The notes: generated by a model not told the origin, from the sequence alone. Positions 20,657 to 31,790 are shown, counted from the first letter of the stretch. The stretch is DNA of 64,000 bases from an uncultured Flavobacteriales bacterium (GCA_905181635.1 CAJIYM010000005.1:77568-141567); one strand, 5' to 3'. Made by a program: numbers and translations.

Positions 20657-21346
20657 ATGAAATTTGGTGTAGTTGTTTTCCCTGGCTCTAATTGCGACAT
20701 GGATATGGTTTATGTTTTAGAGACTATTATGAAGCAAGAAGTAGTGAAACTTTGGCATAAAGATACTAATTTACAAGAGTGTGATTTTATCATTTTACCT
20801 GGAGGATTCTCTTTTGGAGATTATCTAAGATCAGGAGCAATTGCTAAATTCTCTCCTATTATGACAGAAGTTATTGGCTTTGCAAATTCAGGCGGCTATG
20901 TAATGGGGGTCTGTAATGGATTCCAGATTTTAACAGAAAGTGGATTATTGCCAGGAGCACTACTGCACAATGATAGTCATAAATTTATTTGTAAAAACAC
21001 CTATTTAAAAGCTGAAACAAAAAATACTTTAGTTACAAATCAATATACTAAAAAAGCAATAAAAATTCCTATCGCTCATGGTGAAGGAAAATATTTTGCA
21101 GATGAAGAAACAATGAAATCTTTAATTCAAAATGATCAGATTTTATTTAAGTATTGTGATGAACATGGACATATTACTAATGAAGCAAATCCTAATGGAT
21201 CTTTATTAAATATTGCTGGCGTTTGTAATGTTAATAGAAATGTTTTTGGAATGATGCCTCACCCTGAAAGATCAGCTGACAAAGAACTAAATAATCAAGA
21301 TGGCCTTACTTTATTCAAAAGTATTTTAACTGTAATTCTTCCCTAG
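20657..21346 (+). CDS. purQ: Phosphoribosylformylglycinamidine synthase, glutaminase subunit
   Basis: KFGVVVFPGSNCDMDM; GVCNGFQIL nucleophile; MMPHPERS. Confidence 0.97.
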   Translation: MKFGVVVFPGSNCDMDMVYVLETIMKQEVVKLWHKDTNLQECDFIILPGGFSFGDYLRSGAIAKFSPIMTEVIGFANSGGYVMGVCNGFQILTESGLLPGALLHNDSHKFICKNTYLKAETKNTLVTNQYTKKAIKIPIAHGEGKYFADEETMKSLIQNDQILFKYCDEHGHITNEANPNGSLLNIAGVCNVNRNVFGMMPHPERSADKELNNQDGLTLFKSILTVILP

Positions 21347-21539
21347 TTTCTTTACATATAAAAAATCTGACCGCATTTAATTTTTTATTTTTTAATCGAG
21401 TAACTTTAGTTTGTTAACTAATTGTTGAAAAAGATGTTGAGAACCAACTCTAAGATGATGTTGGAATTTTAATAATATTTCTAAACTTGTAGTCAATAAA
21501 AAAATACTGAAAAATTAAAAGCTTTAATCTGAAAACTAA

Positions 21540-24131
21540 ATGACCACGATTACACAAAAACCACAAGACGTTAAAACAAAAACAAAAAACAAAAAAACTT
21601 ACGCATACGAGCAAGTTTTAGAAGCTGCAGTTGCCTATTTTAATGGGGACGAATTAGCGGGTACGACTTGGATGAACAAGTATGCAATGAAGAATAAAGA
21701 TGGTGAATTTGTTGAGCTAGATCCAGACGACATGCACAGAAGAATGGCTAAGGAGTTTGGTAGAATTGAATCTGATTATAAATTAAAATATAACTTAAAC
21801 GGTAGTGCTAAATTCTTATCTAAGTATGGGCAAGAAAGAGAAGATTTAACTGAAGAAAAGGTTTATAATTACTTTAGAAAATTTGGATATATTATTCCCC
21901 AGGGAAGTGTAATGAGTTCATTAGGAAATGAATATAAATTAGCTTCTTTATCTAACTGCATCGTTGTTCCTGAACTACATGATTCTTATGGTGGTGTTTT
22001 TTACACTGACCAACAATTAGCACAATTATTTAAAAGAAGGTGCGGCGTTGGAGTTGATATTTCTAACTTACGTCCATCTGGAGCAAGAGTTTCTAATGCT
22101 GCAGGAAGTACTTCAGGGGCTGTTTCCTTTATGAATCGTTTTTCAAATACAACCCGTGAAGTAGCACAAAATGGTAGAAGAGGAGCTTTGATGCTTTCTA
22201 TGGATATTGCACATCCTGATGTTGAAGATTTCATTACTATAAAACAAGATTTACAAAAAGTAACAGGAGCCAATATTTCAATTCGTTTGTCTGATGAGTT
22301 TATGAAAGCTGTAGAGAGTAATTCAGAGTACACACACAAATGGCCAATTGATTCTGAAACACCTAAATTTAGCAAAACAGTGAAAGCTAAAGAGCTTTGG
22401 GATACAATTATTGAATGCGCACATAACACTGCTGAGCCTGGGCTAATCTTTTGGGATAGACAACATTGGTACTCTACATCATCCGTATATCCTGGATACA
22501 AAAACACATCAACTAATCCATGTTCAGAAATTGCAATGCAAGGTGGAGATAGTTGTAGGTTGATTGCAATTAACCTATTCAACTTTGTTGAAAACCCTTT
22601 TACTAAAGATGCAAAATTCTTAATGGAGGACTTCTACAAATCGACTTATGAAGGACAAAGATTAATGGATGATTTAGTAGATTTAGAAACAGAAGCTATT
22701 GGTAGAATCCTTAAAAAGGTAGATGATGATGATGAACCTGAAAACATCAAACAAGTAGAAAAAGAAACTTGGGAATTATTGCTTAAAACTGGTAAAGAAG
22801 GGAGAAGAACAGGCTTAGGATTTACTGCGCTTGCTGATATGGTAGCTGCATTGGGATTGGCAATCGATTCTGATGATGCTATCGCTAAGGTAGGAGAAAT
22901 AATGAAAGAAAAATGTAGAGCAGAATTTGATAGCTCTATTGACATGTCACTAGAAAGAGGAAGTTTTGTTGGTTTTAATGCTACAATTGAAAAGACTTCC
23001 GAGTTTGTACAAATGTTAGAGGCAGAACTTCCTGAAGTATATGAACGAATGATGAAATTTGGAAGAAGAAATATCTCTATTAGTACAGTTGCACCAACGG
23101 GAACACTAAGTATGTTGGCACAAACTTCTTCAGGAATTGAGCCAGTATTTATGACACACTATAAAAGAAGAAGGAAAATAAACGAACAAGATAGAGAAGC
23201 AAAAGTTGACTTTATTGATGATTTAGGAGATAAGTGGCAAGAGTTTACGGTTTATCACCATAACTTAAAAACTTGGATGGAAATAACAGGAGAAACGGAT
23301 ATTACAAAAAGTCCTTATGCAGGAAGTACTGCTCCAGAAATTAATTGGAATAAAAGAGTCGAAATGCAGGCAGTAGTGCAAAAATATGTAACCCACTCTA
23401 TTAGTTCAACTATTAATTTACCTAATGATGTGTCACTTGATGAAGTAAGTAATATCTACTTGGAATCATGGAAACAAGGAACTAAAGGGATTACAGTTTA
23501 TAGAGATGGATCAAGAGCAGGAGTATTAGTCGCTGCTGATGATAATGGAAAAAATGACGTTCTTGAAAATACTGAATTTAAAGAAACGAAAGCCCCTTCT
23601 AGGACCAAACGATTAGATGCAAAAGTAGTTAGATTTCAGAACAATAAAGAAAAATGGATTGCAGTTGTTGGGTTGCTAAATGGAAGGCCATACGAAATCT
23701 TTACTGGTAAAACTGAGGATGTGTTTAATGTCCCAGCAGCGGTGGAATACGGTTGGGTAATAAAAAATAGAAGAGAGGATGGTTCTACTCAATATGATTT
23801 CCAATATGAAGATAAGGAAGGATATAAAATAACAATGGGAGGCCTATCACGTTCATTTGACAAAGAATTCTGGAACTATGCAAAATTAATTTCTGGAGTA
23901 CTACGTCACGGTATGCCTTTGCATTATGTTGTGGACTTAATTGGGAAAATGAACATGTATGATGAAAACATCAATACTTGGAAGAGTGGTGTTGTAAGGG
24001 CTCTAAAAACTTTTATTGCTGATGGGACAAAGGTTAGCGACCACACTTGTGGAGAATGTGGTGATGAAGGCTTAGTATATGAAGAGGGCTGTCTTAAATG
24101 CGTTAGCTGTGGTTATAGTAAATGTGGTTAA
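21540..24131 (+). CDS. nrdJ: Class II (adenosylcobalamin-dependent) ribonucleoside-diphosphate reductase
   Basis: 863 aa; LSNCIVV, NPCSEI, APTGTLSMLAQTSSGIEP; C-terminal Cys-rich tail CGECGDEG...CLKCVSCGYSKCG. Confidence 0.93.
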   Translation: MTTITQKPQDVKTKTKNKKTYAYEQVLEAAVAYFNGDELAGTTWMNKYAMKNKDGEFVELDPDDMHRRMAKEFGRIESDYKLKYNLNGSAKFLSKYGQEREDLTEEKVYNYFRKFGYIIPQGSVMSSLGNEYKLASLSNCIVVPELHDSYGGVFYTDQQLAQLFKRRCGVGVDISNLRPSGARVSNAAGSTSGAVSFMNRFSNTTREVAQNGRRGALMLSMDIAHPDVEDFITIKQDLQKVTGANISIRLSDEFMKAVESNSEYTHKWPIDSETPKFSKTVKAKELWDTIIECAHNTAEPGLIFWDRQHWYSTSSVYPGYKNTSTNPCSEIAMQGGDSCRLIAINLFNFVENPFTKDAKFLMEDFYKSTYEGQRLMDDLVDLETEAIGRILKKVDDDDEPENIKQVEKETWELLLKTGKEGRRTGLGFTALADMVAALGLAIDSDDAIAKVGEIMKEKCRAEFDSSIDMSLERGSFVGFNATIEKTSEFVQMLEAELPEVYERMMKFGRRNISISTVAPTGTLSMLAQTSSGIEPVFMTHYKRRRKINEQDREAKVDFIDDLGDKWQEFTVYHHNLKTWMEITGETDITKSPYAGSTAPEINWNKRVEMQAVVQKYVTHSISSTINLPNDVSLDEVSNIYLESWKQGTKGITVYRDGSRAGVLVAADDNGKNDVLENTEFKETKAPSRTKRLDAKVVRFQNNKEKWIAVVGLLNGRPYEIFTGKTEDVFNVPAAVEYGWVIKNRREDGSTQYDFQYEDKEGYKITMGGLSRSFDKEFWNYAKLISGVLRHGMPLHYVVDLIGKMNMYDENINTWKSGVVRALKTFIADGTKVSDHTCGECGDEGLVYEEGCLKCVSCGYSKCG

Positions 24132-24150
24132 AAAATCAAACTTAATATTA

Positions 24151-24178
24151 AAAACCCATCTATTTTAGGTGGGTTTTT
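24151..24178 (+). terminator. Rho-independent terminator after nrdJ
   Basis: AAAACCCATCTA-ttt-TAGGTGGGTTTT plus T run. Confidence 0.85.
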
Positions 24179-24205
24179 TATTGCCTTTGACTAAGCCAAA
24201 TAGAG

Positions 24206-24213
24206 TATATTTG
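24206..24213 (+). promoter_or_regulatory. -7 element 6 nt from lipoprotein start codon
   Basis: TATATTTG. Confidence 0.6.
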
Positions 24214-24219
24214 CAAATA

Positions 24220-25290
24220 ATGAAATCTATTTATTCGATATTTTTTTTCCTGACATTATTAAGTAGTTGTGCGAATATAGTTGCTCCAACTGGAGGAGAA
24301 AAAGATTCTGATCCTCCTAAAATTCTAAATAAAACAATATTAGAAAAGGAAGGGGTTACAGACATTAATTTCACATTTAACGAATATATCCAGACCAATA
24401 AATGGGAAGAATATTTTTACATCTCTCCACCTGTAGAAAAAAGAATTAGAAAAAAAATAAAAGGTAAAAAACTAACTATAACTATTGAGGATACATTAGC
24501 TAAGAATATGACATATAATATTGTTTTAAATAATTGCATAAAAGACAATAATGAAGGAAATATTCTTGATTCACTTTTTACAATCTTATCAACTTCTGAT
24601 AAAATTGATAGCCTTACATTAAGCGGAAAATTGCAAGATGCTTATACTTTAAATGAGGTTGAAAATGCATGGATTATGCTTTTCGAAGAAAACAGAGCTG
24701 ATAGCGTTCTATTTAAAGAAAAGCCTAATTATATTGCTAAAACAAATAAAAATGGGGATTTCTATTTCCCAAATTTGAACAACAAAAACTATAATATTAT
24801 ATCCCTAACAGATTTTGACTTCATCTATAATGAAGAAGAAGAGATAGCCTTTTTAAATGCTGTAGTTAATGCAGAAAGGGATAGCTTCATTGAATTATTA
24901 TCATTTGATCCTATTATAATAATTGATAGCTTACTAAAAGATAGCCTAATAATTGAGGGTGATAGTATATCAACTGATTCCTTAGTTATAGATGAAATAA
25001 AGTATGGAAATCTTAATATTATTAGCGAAGAAAGTAAGCAATGTATCTTCCAATTGTTACAGAATAACAAAGTAATTAATGAATTTAAGTTTGCTGAAGA
25101 ACCATTTCTACTCACAAAAATTATACCTGGAAAGTATAACTTAAAATATATTAATGACAGAAACAGGGATGGAAAATGGACAACAGGTAGTTGGATGAAA
25201 AGAACACAAGCTGAACAAGTTGTTAATTACCCTTCAGAAATAATAATTCGTTCTAATTGGAACCTGGAATTAGATTGGGAATTAAAGTAA
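24220..25290 (+). CDS. Putative lipoprotein with Ig-like N-terminal domain
   Basis: Lipobox LTLLSSCANIVAPTGGEKDSDPPKIL; ATG at 24220 preferred to GTG 24169, which lies in the terminator. Confidence 0.75.
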   Translation: MKSIYSIFFFLTLLSSCANIVAPTGGEKDSDPPKILNKTILEKEGVTDINFTFNEYIQTNKWEEYFYISPPVEKRIRKKIKGKKLTITIEDTLAKNMTYNIVLNNCIKDNNEGNILDSLFTILSTSDKIDSLTLSGKLQDAYTLNEVENAWIMLFEENRADSVLFKEKPNYIAKTNKNGDFYFPNLNNKNYNIISLTDFDFIYNEEEEIAFLNAVVNAERDSFIELLSFDPIIIIDSLLKDSLIIEGDSISTDSLVIDEIKYGNLNIISEESKQCIFQLLQNNKVINEFKFAEEPFLLTKIIPGKYNLKYINDRNRDGKWTTGSWMKRTQAEQVVNYPSEIIIRSNWNLELDWELK

Positions 25291-26058
25291 TTTAAAATTA
25301 TCTCTGTCCTGCAAAAAATTCATTTGTCTTCTTTTTAATTTCAAATCATCTAAACTGATTTCAAATTGTAATACTTCTTCCTTGTTTTCAATTGCAGAAA
25401 ACAACTCGTTACCAAAAGCGTCAAAAACTTTGGAATGACCATTAAATAGAACTTTATTACCGTCTTCACCTACTCTATTTACCCCAATGGTATAGCATTG
25501 ATTTTCGATAGAACGCGCTTTTAAAAGCGTATCCCATGCGGCAATTCGTTTTACAGGCCAATTGGCTAAGTAGATTAATAAATCATATTCTATATCATTT
25601 CTACTAAAAACTGGAAAACGCAAATCATAACAAATAAGCGGGCAAATTTTATAACCCTCTAATTCTAAAACTAATCTTTTATTTCCCTTACTTATGTATT
25701 TTTCCTCCTTAATTAAAGAAAACAAATGACACTTATCGTAAGTGTAAATTGTTTCATTTTTTAAAACCCAGACTAGGCGATTAAAAACTTTTTTATCTTC
25801 TCTGATCATTAAAGTTCCGACAATAGCACAACCTTTTGCTTTAGAAATTTCTTTCATCCAGCTAATTGATTTGCCATCCATACTTTCAGCTAAGTGACTA
25901 GATTTTGGAGAAAAAGAAGTATTAAACATCTCAGGTAATAAAATGATATCAGTCCCATTAATATTAGAAATTAATTTTCCAAAATTAGATAAATTTGAAT
26001 TCACATTTTCCCAAAAAAGATCAGATTGGATTAAGGTAATATTGAGGCTGCTTTTCAT
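25282..26058 (-). CDS. Nitrilase/omega-amidase family carbon-nitrogen hydrolase
   Basis: Glu-Lys-Cys triad: LLPEMFNTSF, YDKCHLF, PLICYDLRFP. Confidence 0.92.
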   Translation of the reverse strand: MKSSLNITLIQSDLFWENVNSNLSNFGKLISNINGTDIILLPEMFNTSFSPKSSHLAESMDGKSISWMKEISKAKGCAIVGTLMIREDKKVFNRLVWVLKNETIYTYDKCHLFSLIKEEKYISKGNKRLVLELEGYKICPLICYDLRFPVFSRNDIEYDLLIYLANWPVKRIAAWDTLLKARSIENQCYTIGVNRVGEDGNKVLFNGHSKVFDAFGNELFSAIENKEEVLQFEISLDDLKLKRRQMNFLQDRDNFKLL

Positions 26059-26078
26059 TTATCCAAAAATAAGCATAA

Positions 26079-26105
26079 AAAAGCAAGTCCTAAGAACTTG
26101 CTTTT
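26079..26105 (-). terminator. Terminator of the sdh/frd operon (minus strand)
   Basis: AAAAGCAAGT...ACTTGCTTTT inverted repeat between sdhB and the nitrilase gene. Confidence 0.75.
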
Positions 26106-26124
26106 AATTTTTAAAAAATCTATT

Positions 26125-26877
26125 TTATTCTTCAGAAGAAATAGAAGCTGAAAGATATTCTCGATTCATTTTAGCTATGTATTCTATAGAAATAGATTTT
26201 GGACATTCTATTTCACAAGCGCCTGTATTTGTACAGTTTCCAAAACCCTCTTTATCCATTTGTTCTACCATATTCAACACTCTCTGTTTACGCTCTACTT
26301 GACCTTGAGGTAAATAAGCATACTGAGATACTTTAGCAGCTACAAATAGCATAGCAGAAGAGTTCTTACATGTAGCTACGCATGCTCCACATCCAATACA
26401 AGCTGCTACATCAAACGCTTTGTCTGCATTCATTTTAGGTATCGGTAATGCATTAGCATCTTGGGTGCTACCTGAAGTATTAACTGAAACAAAACCACCT
26501 GATTGCTGTATTCTATCAAAAGCAGATCTGTCAACAATTAAATCCTTTATAACTGGCATTGCTGAAGATCTCCATGGTTCTATATATATCGTCTCACCAT
26601 CATTAAACATTCGCATGTGTAGTTGACATGTAGTTACTTTTCTATCAGGACCATGTGCTTCTCCATTAATATACAAAGAGCACATACCACAAATACCTTC
26701 GCGACAATCATGATCAAATGAAACTGGCTCAATATTCTGATTTATGAGCTGTTCATTAAGGATATCTAGCATTTCTAAAAAAGAAGAATTTTCTGAGATT
26801 CCAGCGACGTTATAGTCTACTAAACGGCCTCTATCTTCTCTGTTCTTCTGTCTCCAAACTTTTAGTTTTAAATCCAT
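26125..26877 (-). CDS. sdhB: Succinate dehydrogenase/fumarate reductase iron-sulfur subunit
   Basis: [44 protein letters not shown]. Confidence 0.97.
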   Translation of the reverse strand: MDLKLKVWRQKNREDRGRLVDYNVAGISENSSFLEMLDILNEQLINQNIEPVSFDHDCREGICGMCSLYINGEAHGPDRKVTTCQLHMRMFNDGETIYIEPWRSSAMPVIKDLIVDRSAFDRIQQSGGFVSVNTSGSTQDANALPIPKMNADKAFDVAACIGCGACVATCKNSSAMLFVAAKVSQYAYLPQGQVERKQRVLNMVEQMDKEGFGNCTNTGACEIECPKSISIEYIAKMNREYLSASISSEE

Positions 26878-26882
26878 AACTA

Positions 26883-28961
26883 TTATTTATAACTTCTTTG
26901 CTTTAATTCAATATCATTAAATTCCAAATGCTCTTTATGTAAAATTGCTTCAGAAGGCTCTTTATTAAATTCCCAGGCTGAAACGTATGAATAATCTTGA
27001 TCATCACGCTTTGCCTCTCCTTTTTGCAAGCCATCCAATTCAACAGATTCTTCTCTAAAATGACCTCCACAAGATTCGTTTCTATTTAAAGCGTCTTTAG
27101 CAAATAACTCCCCTAGTTCCAACAAATCTGAAACTCTACCGGCCTTTTCTAACTCTGGATTTAAAGATTTTCTATCCCCAAGAATTCTAACGTCTTTCCA
27201 GAATTCTTCTTTAATTAATTTTATTTCTTTTATAGCTGTTTTTAATCCCTTTTCATTTCTAGACATCCCAACATACTCCCACATGACTTTACCCAATTTC
27301 TTATGAAAATAATCTGGAGATTTCTTACCTTTTATACTTAACAGATTGTCTAACTTATCAGTAACATTCTTTTCGGCAAAATCAAACTCCTCTGAATTAA
27401 TCGAAATTGGTCCTGTTCTAATATCTTCTGAAAGATAGTCACCAATAGTATATGGCAATACAAAATACCCGTCCGCCAAACCTTGCATTAAAGCTGAAGC
27501 GCCTAATCTATTTGCCCCATGATCTGAAAAGTTTGCTTCACCAATACAATAACAACCAGGAACTGTTGTCATTAAATTATAATCTACCCAAACCCCCCCC
27601 ATTGTATAATGCACAGCAGGGTATATCATCATTGGTGTTTTATAGGGATTCTCTGCTACTATCTTTTCGTACATTTGAAATAAATTACCATATTTCGATT
27701 CAACAATTTTCTCTCCTAAAATTATTATCTCTGCATTTGTAGGGTTTTTAATTCTAGCAATAGCCGCCTCCTGCTTGCCATATCTTTCAATAGCAGAAGA
27801 AAAATCTAAATATACTGCCTCCTCTGTTTTATTTACTCCAAAACCTGCATCTATTCTTTCTTTTGCTGCTCGTGATGCAACATCTCTTGGAACTAAATTA
27901 CCAAATGCAGGATACCTTCTCTCCAAGTAATAATCTCTATTCTCCTCTAAAATTTCAGTTGGCATTAATTTCCCAGCTCTTATTGACTTAACATCCTCAA
28001 TGTTTTTTGGCACCCAGATTCTTCCGTCATTTCTTAACGACTCGGACATTAATGTTAACTTGGCTTGATTATCACCACTTCTAGGAATGCATGTGGGATG
28101 AATCTGAGTGTAACAGGGGTTAGCAAAAAAGGCCCCTTTTTTATGGATTTTCCAAGCAGCTGTCACGTTAGATCCCATTGCGTTAGTTGACAGAAAAAAT
28201 ACATTACCATATCCACCACTAGCAATTACAACTGCATGAGCTGAGTGTCTTTCTATTTTTCCTGTCTCTAAGTTTCTTGCAATAATACCTCTAGCTTTAC
28301 CTTCAACTTTAACTAAATCTAACATCTCATGTCTATTGTAAGGTATAATTTTTCCCTTACCAATTTGTCTATTAACTGCTGAATAGGCCCCCAATAATAA
28401 CTGCTGACCAGTCTGACCTTTGGCGTAGAAGGTTCTGGAAACTAAAACACCTCCAAATGATCGATTATCTAGAAGTCCGCCATAATCGCGCCCAAATGGC
28501 ACGCCCTGAGCAACACATTGATCGATAATGTTAGTTGACACTTCAGCTAACCTATGTACGTTAGACTCTCTACTTCTATAATCACCTCCCTTAACTGTGT
28601 CATAAAAAAGTCTATGAACTGAATCACCATCATTTTGATAATTTTTTGCTGCATTAATACCTCCTTGAGCTGCAATAGAATGAGCTCTTCTTGGAGAGTC
28701 TTGGTAGCAAAAGGTTTTAACGTTATAGCCCATTTCTGCTAAAGAAGCAGCTGCGGAACTACCAGCTAGTCCTGTTCCAACAACAATTATGTCAATATTT
28801 CTTTTGTTAGCTGGGTTTACTAAATTTATACTATTCTTGTGATTAGTCCATTTTGAAGAAATAGGTCCACTCGGTGTTTTAGAAATAAGTTTATCAGAAC
28901 TTATTTTGGATAAATTTTGGTTTTCTTTTTCACTAAGAGGATCTAACGTTTTCTTTTTCAA
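26883..28961 (-). CDS. sdhA: Succinate dehydrogenase/fumarate reductase flavoprotein subunit
   Basis: [54 protein letters not shown]. Confidence 0.97.
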   Translation of the reverse strand: MKKKTLDPLSEKENQNLSKISSDKLISKTPSGPISSKWTNHKNSINLVNPANKRNIDIIVVGTGLAGSSAAASLAEMGYNVKTFCYQDSPRRAHSIAAQGGINAAKNYQNDGDSVHRLFYDTVKGGDYRSRESNVHRLAEVSTNIIDQCVAQGVPFGRDYGGLLDNRSFGGVLVSRTFYAKGQTGQQLLLGAYSAVNRQIGKGKIIPYNRHEMLDLVKVEGKARGIIARNLETGKIERHSAHAVVIASGGYGNVFFLSTNAMGSNVTAAWKIHKKGAFFANPCYTQIHPTCIPRSGDNQAKLTLMSESLRNDGRIWVPKNIEDVKSIRAGKLMPTEILEENRDYYLERRYPAFGNLVPRDVASRAAKERIDAGFGVNKTEEAVYLDFSSAIERYGKQEAAIARIKNPTNAEIIILGEKIVESKYGNLFQMYEKIVAENPYKTPMMIYPAVHYTMGGVWVDYNLMTTVPGCYCIGEANFSDHGANRLGASALMQGLADGYFVLPYTIGDYLSEDIRTGPISINSEEFDFAEKNVTDKLDNLLSIKGKKSPDYFHKKLGKVMWEYVGMSRNEKGLKTAIKEIKLIKEEFWKDVRILGDRKSLNPELEKAGRVSDLLELGELFAKDALNRNESCGGHFREESVELDGLQKGEAKRDDQDYSYVSAWEFNKEPSEAILHKEHLEFNDIELKQRSYK

Positions 28962-28977
28962 AATTCAGTTTTTAGTA

Positions 28978-29661
28978 TTATATTATATAATTTATGTAAT
29001 GAAATAATGCTATAAATATGAAGCCAAATGGTATTGCAATTGCGTAGATATTACTTGCTAATTTGATGACTGGAGTATATTTGTTTGAGTTAAATCCTGC
29101 AGACTGAAATGCAGACTGAAAACCATGAAGCAGATGGAGTGACAAAAATATAAATGATATACAATAAATAATAACCCTCCAAAGATCATGAAATTTATGA
29201 TTAAGCTCTTGCCAATACCTATATTCACCATCATGTAATCCCGTCCAATCACCCTTGATAAACTTAGTGTTGATTTCGGGAAACCAAAAATCATAAAAAT
29301 GGAGGCCTAAAAAGAGAAAAATCATCAAGCCTGAAATAATCATATTCCTACTCATCCAATTTGAATTAGCCGAAGGCTTATTCATTGCGTATTTTATAGG
29401 ACGAGCCGTATTGTTTTTAAAGTCAAGATAAATCCCCATAAATAAATGAAACATAAAGCCTAGAATTAATATGGGCTGAAGCACAAGTTGAATTAGAGGA
29501 TTAGTACCCATAAAATGAGAAACCTCATTAAACAAATTATCATCAATTACAGATAACAAGTTAATTGAAAAGTGTTGTAATAAAAAAACCATCAAGAAAA
29601 AACCTGATAAAGCCATTAAGACTTTCCTTCCAATTGATGAACTAGCTAAATTTTGAGCCAT
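28978..29661 (-). CDS. sdhC: Succinate dehydrogenase cytochrome b subunit (single-subunit type)
   Basis: Five hydrophobic segments; SSSIGRKVLMALSG N-terminus; upstream of sdhA with no separate sdhD. Confidence 0.92.
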   Translation of the reverse strand: MAQNLASSSIGRKVLMALSGFFLMVFLLQHFSINLLSVIDDNLFNEVSHFMGTNPLIQLVLQPILILGFMFHLFMGIYLDFKNNTARPIKYAMNKPSANSNWMSRNMIISGLMIFLFLGLHFYDFWFPEINTKFIKGDWTGLHDGEYRYWQELNHKFHDLWRVIIYCISFIFLSLHLLHGFQSAFQSAGFNSNKYTPVIKLASNIYAIAIPFGFIFIALFHYINYII

Positions 29662-29679
29662 TTAAATAATTAATTGATG

Positions 29680-29687
29680 CAAAGATA
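29680..29687 (-). promoter_or_regulatory. -7 element upstream of sdhCAB
   Basis: TATCTTTG on minus strand. Confidence 0.6.
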
Positions 29688-29761
29688 AGACAGAATTTCA
29701 AAAATGTACACTATTTATTTTATAAAATTTAATTAATATTCATCAGAAATTAATAATTTAA

Positions 29762-29769
29762 TACTTTTG
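29762..29769 (+). promoter_or_regulatory. -7 element upstream of aminopeptidase P
   Basis: TACTTTTG. Confidence 0.55.
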
Positions 29770-29790
29770 ATTATATTTTAAAACATAACA

Positions 29791-31080
29791 ATGAAATACT
29801 TACCAATTGATAGCCAATTATTTATTAATAATAGAGAGAAATTATCTATACGATTAAAAGCTAATGAATTAGCTATTTTTAATTCAAACGATGTAATGCC
29901 TACAAATGCAGACGGAACGATGCCTTTTAAGCAAAACAGTGATTTATTTTGGTTAAGTGGCGTGGATCAAGAAGAAAGTGTACTGATTATTTTTCCTGAC
30001 CATCCAGTTGAGTCGCAAAGAGAAATTCTCTTTTTAAAGGAAACTAATGAGCACATTGCAATTTGGGAGGGAGAAAAACTTACTAAAGAAGATGCGCTAA
30101 AAACTGCTGGAGTAAAAACAGTTTACTGGCTTAATGAATTAGAAGGAAAGCTTGATGAATTAATTAGAAAATGTAATGGTGTTTACTTAAATAAAAATAT
30201 TCATAGTCGCTCTGCATCAGCTGTTGAAACTAGAGATGATCGATTTAGGAAAATGATTAAAACTAAGTTCTCAGCAACAACAATACATGAAGTAGCTCCA
30301 ATTATGCATGAACTAAGAGCTATTAAATCAAACTTTGAGTTAAAACTAATGCAAAATGCCTGTGATATTACTGAAAAAGGACTGAGAAGAATACTTCCAT
30401 TCATTAAAGCGGGAGTCATGGAATATGAAATTGAAGCTGAGCTAATGCATGAATTTCTAAGAAATCGATCTAATGGATTTGCTTACCAGCCTATTATTGG
30501 ATCAGGAGTAGACTCTTGTGTATTGCATTATATTGATAACAACAAAGTTTGTAAGGATGGAGATATTTTACTAATGGACTTTGGGGCTGAATACGCTAAT
30601 TATGCTTCTGACTTAACAAGAACAATTCCAGTAAGCGGAAAGTTTACAAAAAGACAAAAGATGGTTTATAATTCAGTATTGTATGTAATGAAAGAAGCAA
30701 CTAATATGTTACGTCCAGGGACTATATTTAAGGAGTACAATGCTGAAGTTGGGAGGATAATGGAATTAGAACTTATTAAATTAGGGTTGTTAGACAAACA
30801 TGATATACAAAAGCAAGATGCTAAGAACCCATTATTTAAGCAATATTTTATGCATGGTACCTCCCATTATTTAGGATTGGATGTACATGATGTAGGTGAT
30901 TTTGACTGGCCAATGAAAGAAGGGATGGTATTTACTTGCGAGCCTGGAATATACATTTTAGATGAAAAATTAGGAATACGATTAGAAAATGATATTCTAA
31001 TTACAACAAAAGGACCTAATGATTTAATGAAGAATATACCAATTGAAGCAGAAGAAATTGAACACTTAATGAATGGCTAA
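29791..31080 (+). CDS. Aminopeptidase P / M24 family metallopeptidase
   Basis: LLMDFGAEYANYASDLTRT; HGTSHYLGLDVHD; FTCEPGIYI; LENDIL. Confidence 0.95.
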   Translation: MKYLPIDSQLFINNREKLSIRLKANELAIFNSNDVMPTNADGTMPFKQNSDLFWLSGVDQEESVLIIFPDHPVESQREILFLKETNEHIAIWEGEKLTKEDALKTAGVKTVYWLNELEGKLDELIRKCNGVYLNKNIHSRSASAVETRDDRFRKMIKTKFSATTIHEVAPIMHELRAIKSNFELKLMQNACDITEKGLRRILPFIKAGVMEYEIEAELMHEFLRNRSNGFAYQPIIGSGVDSCVLHYIDNNKVCKDGDILLMDFGAEYANYASDLTRTIPVSGKFTKRQKMVYNSVLYVMKEATNMLRPGTIFKEYNAEVGRIMELELIKLGLLDKHDIQKQDAKNPLFKQYFMHGTSHYLGLDVHDVGDFDWPMKEGMVFTCEPGIYILDEKLGIRLENDILITTKGPNDLMKNIPIEAEEIEHLMNG

Positions 31081-31100
31081 ATCTTAGCTGTTCATTCAGA

Positions 31101-31790
31101 TTATTGCACCACTAATTTTTCTTTACGAATAGTTCCATCTGTGAGTCGTATTACTAACAAATAGGTGCCATTTGGTGTGTTCTGTAAATTAATTTTCTTT
31201 AAAAATTGAGAATTTGACTGATAAACCTCATTTCCAAGCATATTGTACAGAACAACTTCTGATACAGGAAATTTATTAAGAAAATGAATAGTTTTATCTA
31301 AAAAATAGAAGCCATTCTCTTTAATTTTAATAGCATCATTTAAGCTACTAATCATTGAATTATTTAAAACATATATTTGATTTGTTAAATGCTCATTAGC
31401 CTGTGATCCTGAAACTTGAACTCTAGGCCATATAACTACAATATTATCACCTGTTAAATAATTTTGCTGATGAACTACTTCATACATCATGCCTAAAGGA
31501 AGTTCAATACTATCTCCTGGAAATAATGCTCCTGGGTTAATATGACCAATTTCTCTTTCATCAACTAAGCCCTGGGGCTGACATGATCTTGCGGCTCTAA
31601 GAGCTATCTGGTCAGTAATAACACTACTCCCATCATTTACTATCCAACAATGATACCAAATTGTATCTCCCATAGAAATAGTGTCGGGAAGAGAAATATT
31701 ATTTGACGAAAAAGAAAGGGCAATATTCTGACCACTTGTAAAAGTAGAGCTTCCCAAAAAGAATATAATAACAAAATGTCTTAATTTCAT
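31101..31790 (-). CDS. Secreted protein with T9SS type A sorting domain
   Basis: Signal peptide; C-terminal VSEVVLYNMLGNEVYQ...NTPNGTYLLVIRLTDGTIRKEKLVVQ; ATG 31790 preferred over GTG 31796. Confidence 0.85.
   Translation of the reverse strand: MKLRHFVIIFFLGSSTFTSGQNIALSFSSNNISLPDTISMGDTIWYHCWIVNDGSSVITDQIALRAARSCQPQGLVDEREIGHINPGALFPGDSIELPLGMMYEVVHQQNYLTGDNIVVIWPRVQVSGSQANEHLTNQIYVLNNSMISSLNDAIKIKENGFYFLDKTIHFLNKFPVSEVVLYNMLGNEVYQSNSQFLKKINLQNTPNGTYLLVIRLTDGTIRKEKLVVQ

Noticed and set aside
21347-21539. Possible cobalamin riboswitch upstream of nrdJ
   Set aside because: No recognisable B12 box or multi-stem structure by eye; only short weak inverted repeats.
22001-22582. 193-aa ORF antisense to nrdJ
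   Set aside because: Codon-shadow ORF entirely inside a strongly supported conserved CDS; no recognisable domain.
24169-24219. Upstream GTG start of the lipoprotein gene in the ORF track
   Set aside because: The extension lies within the nrdJ terminator and the -7 element; ATG 24220 gives a proper lipoprotein signal.
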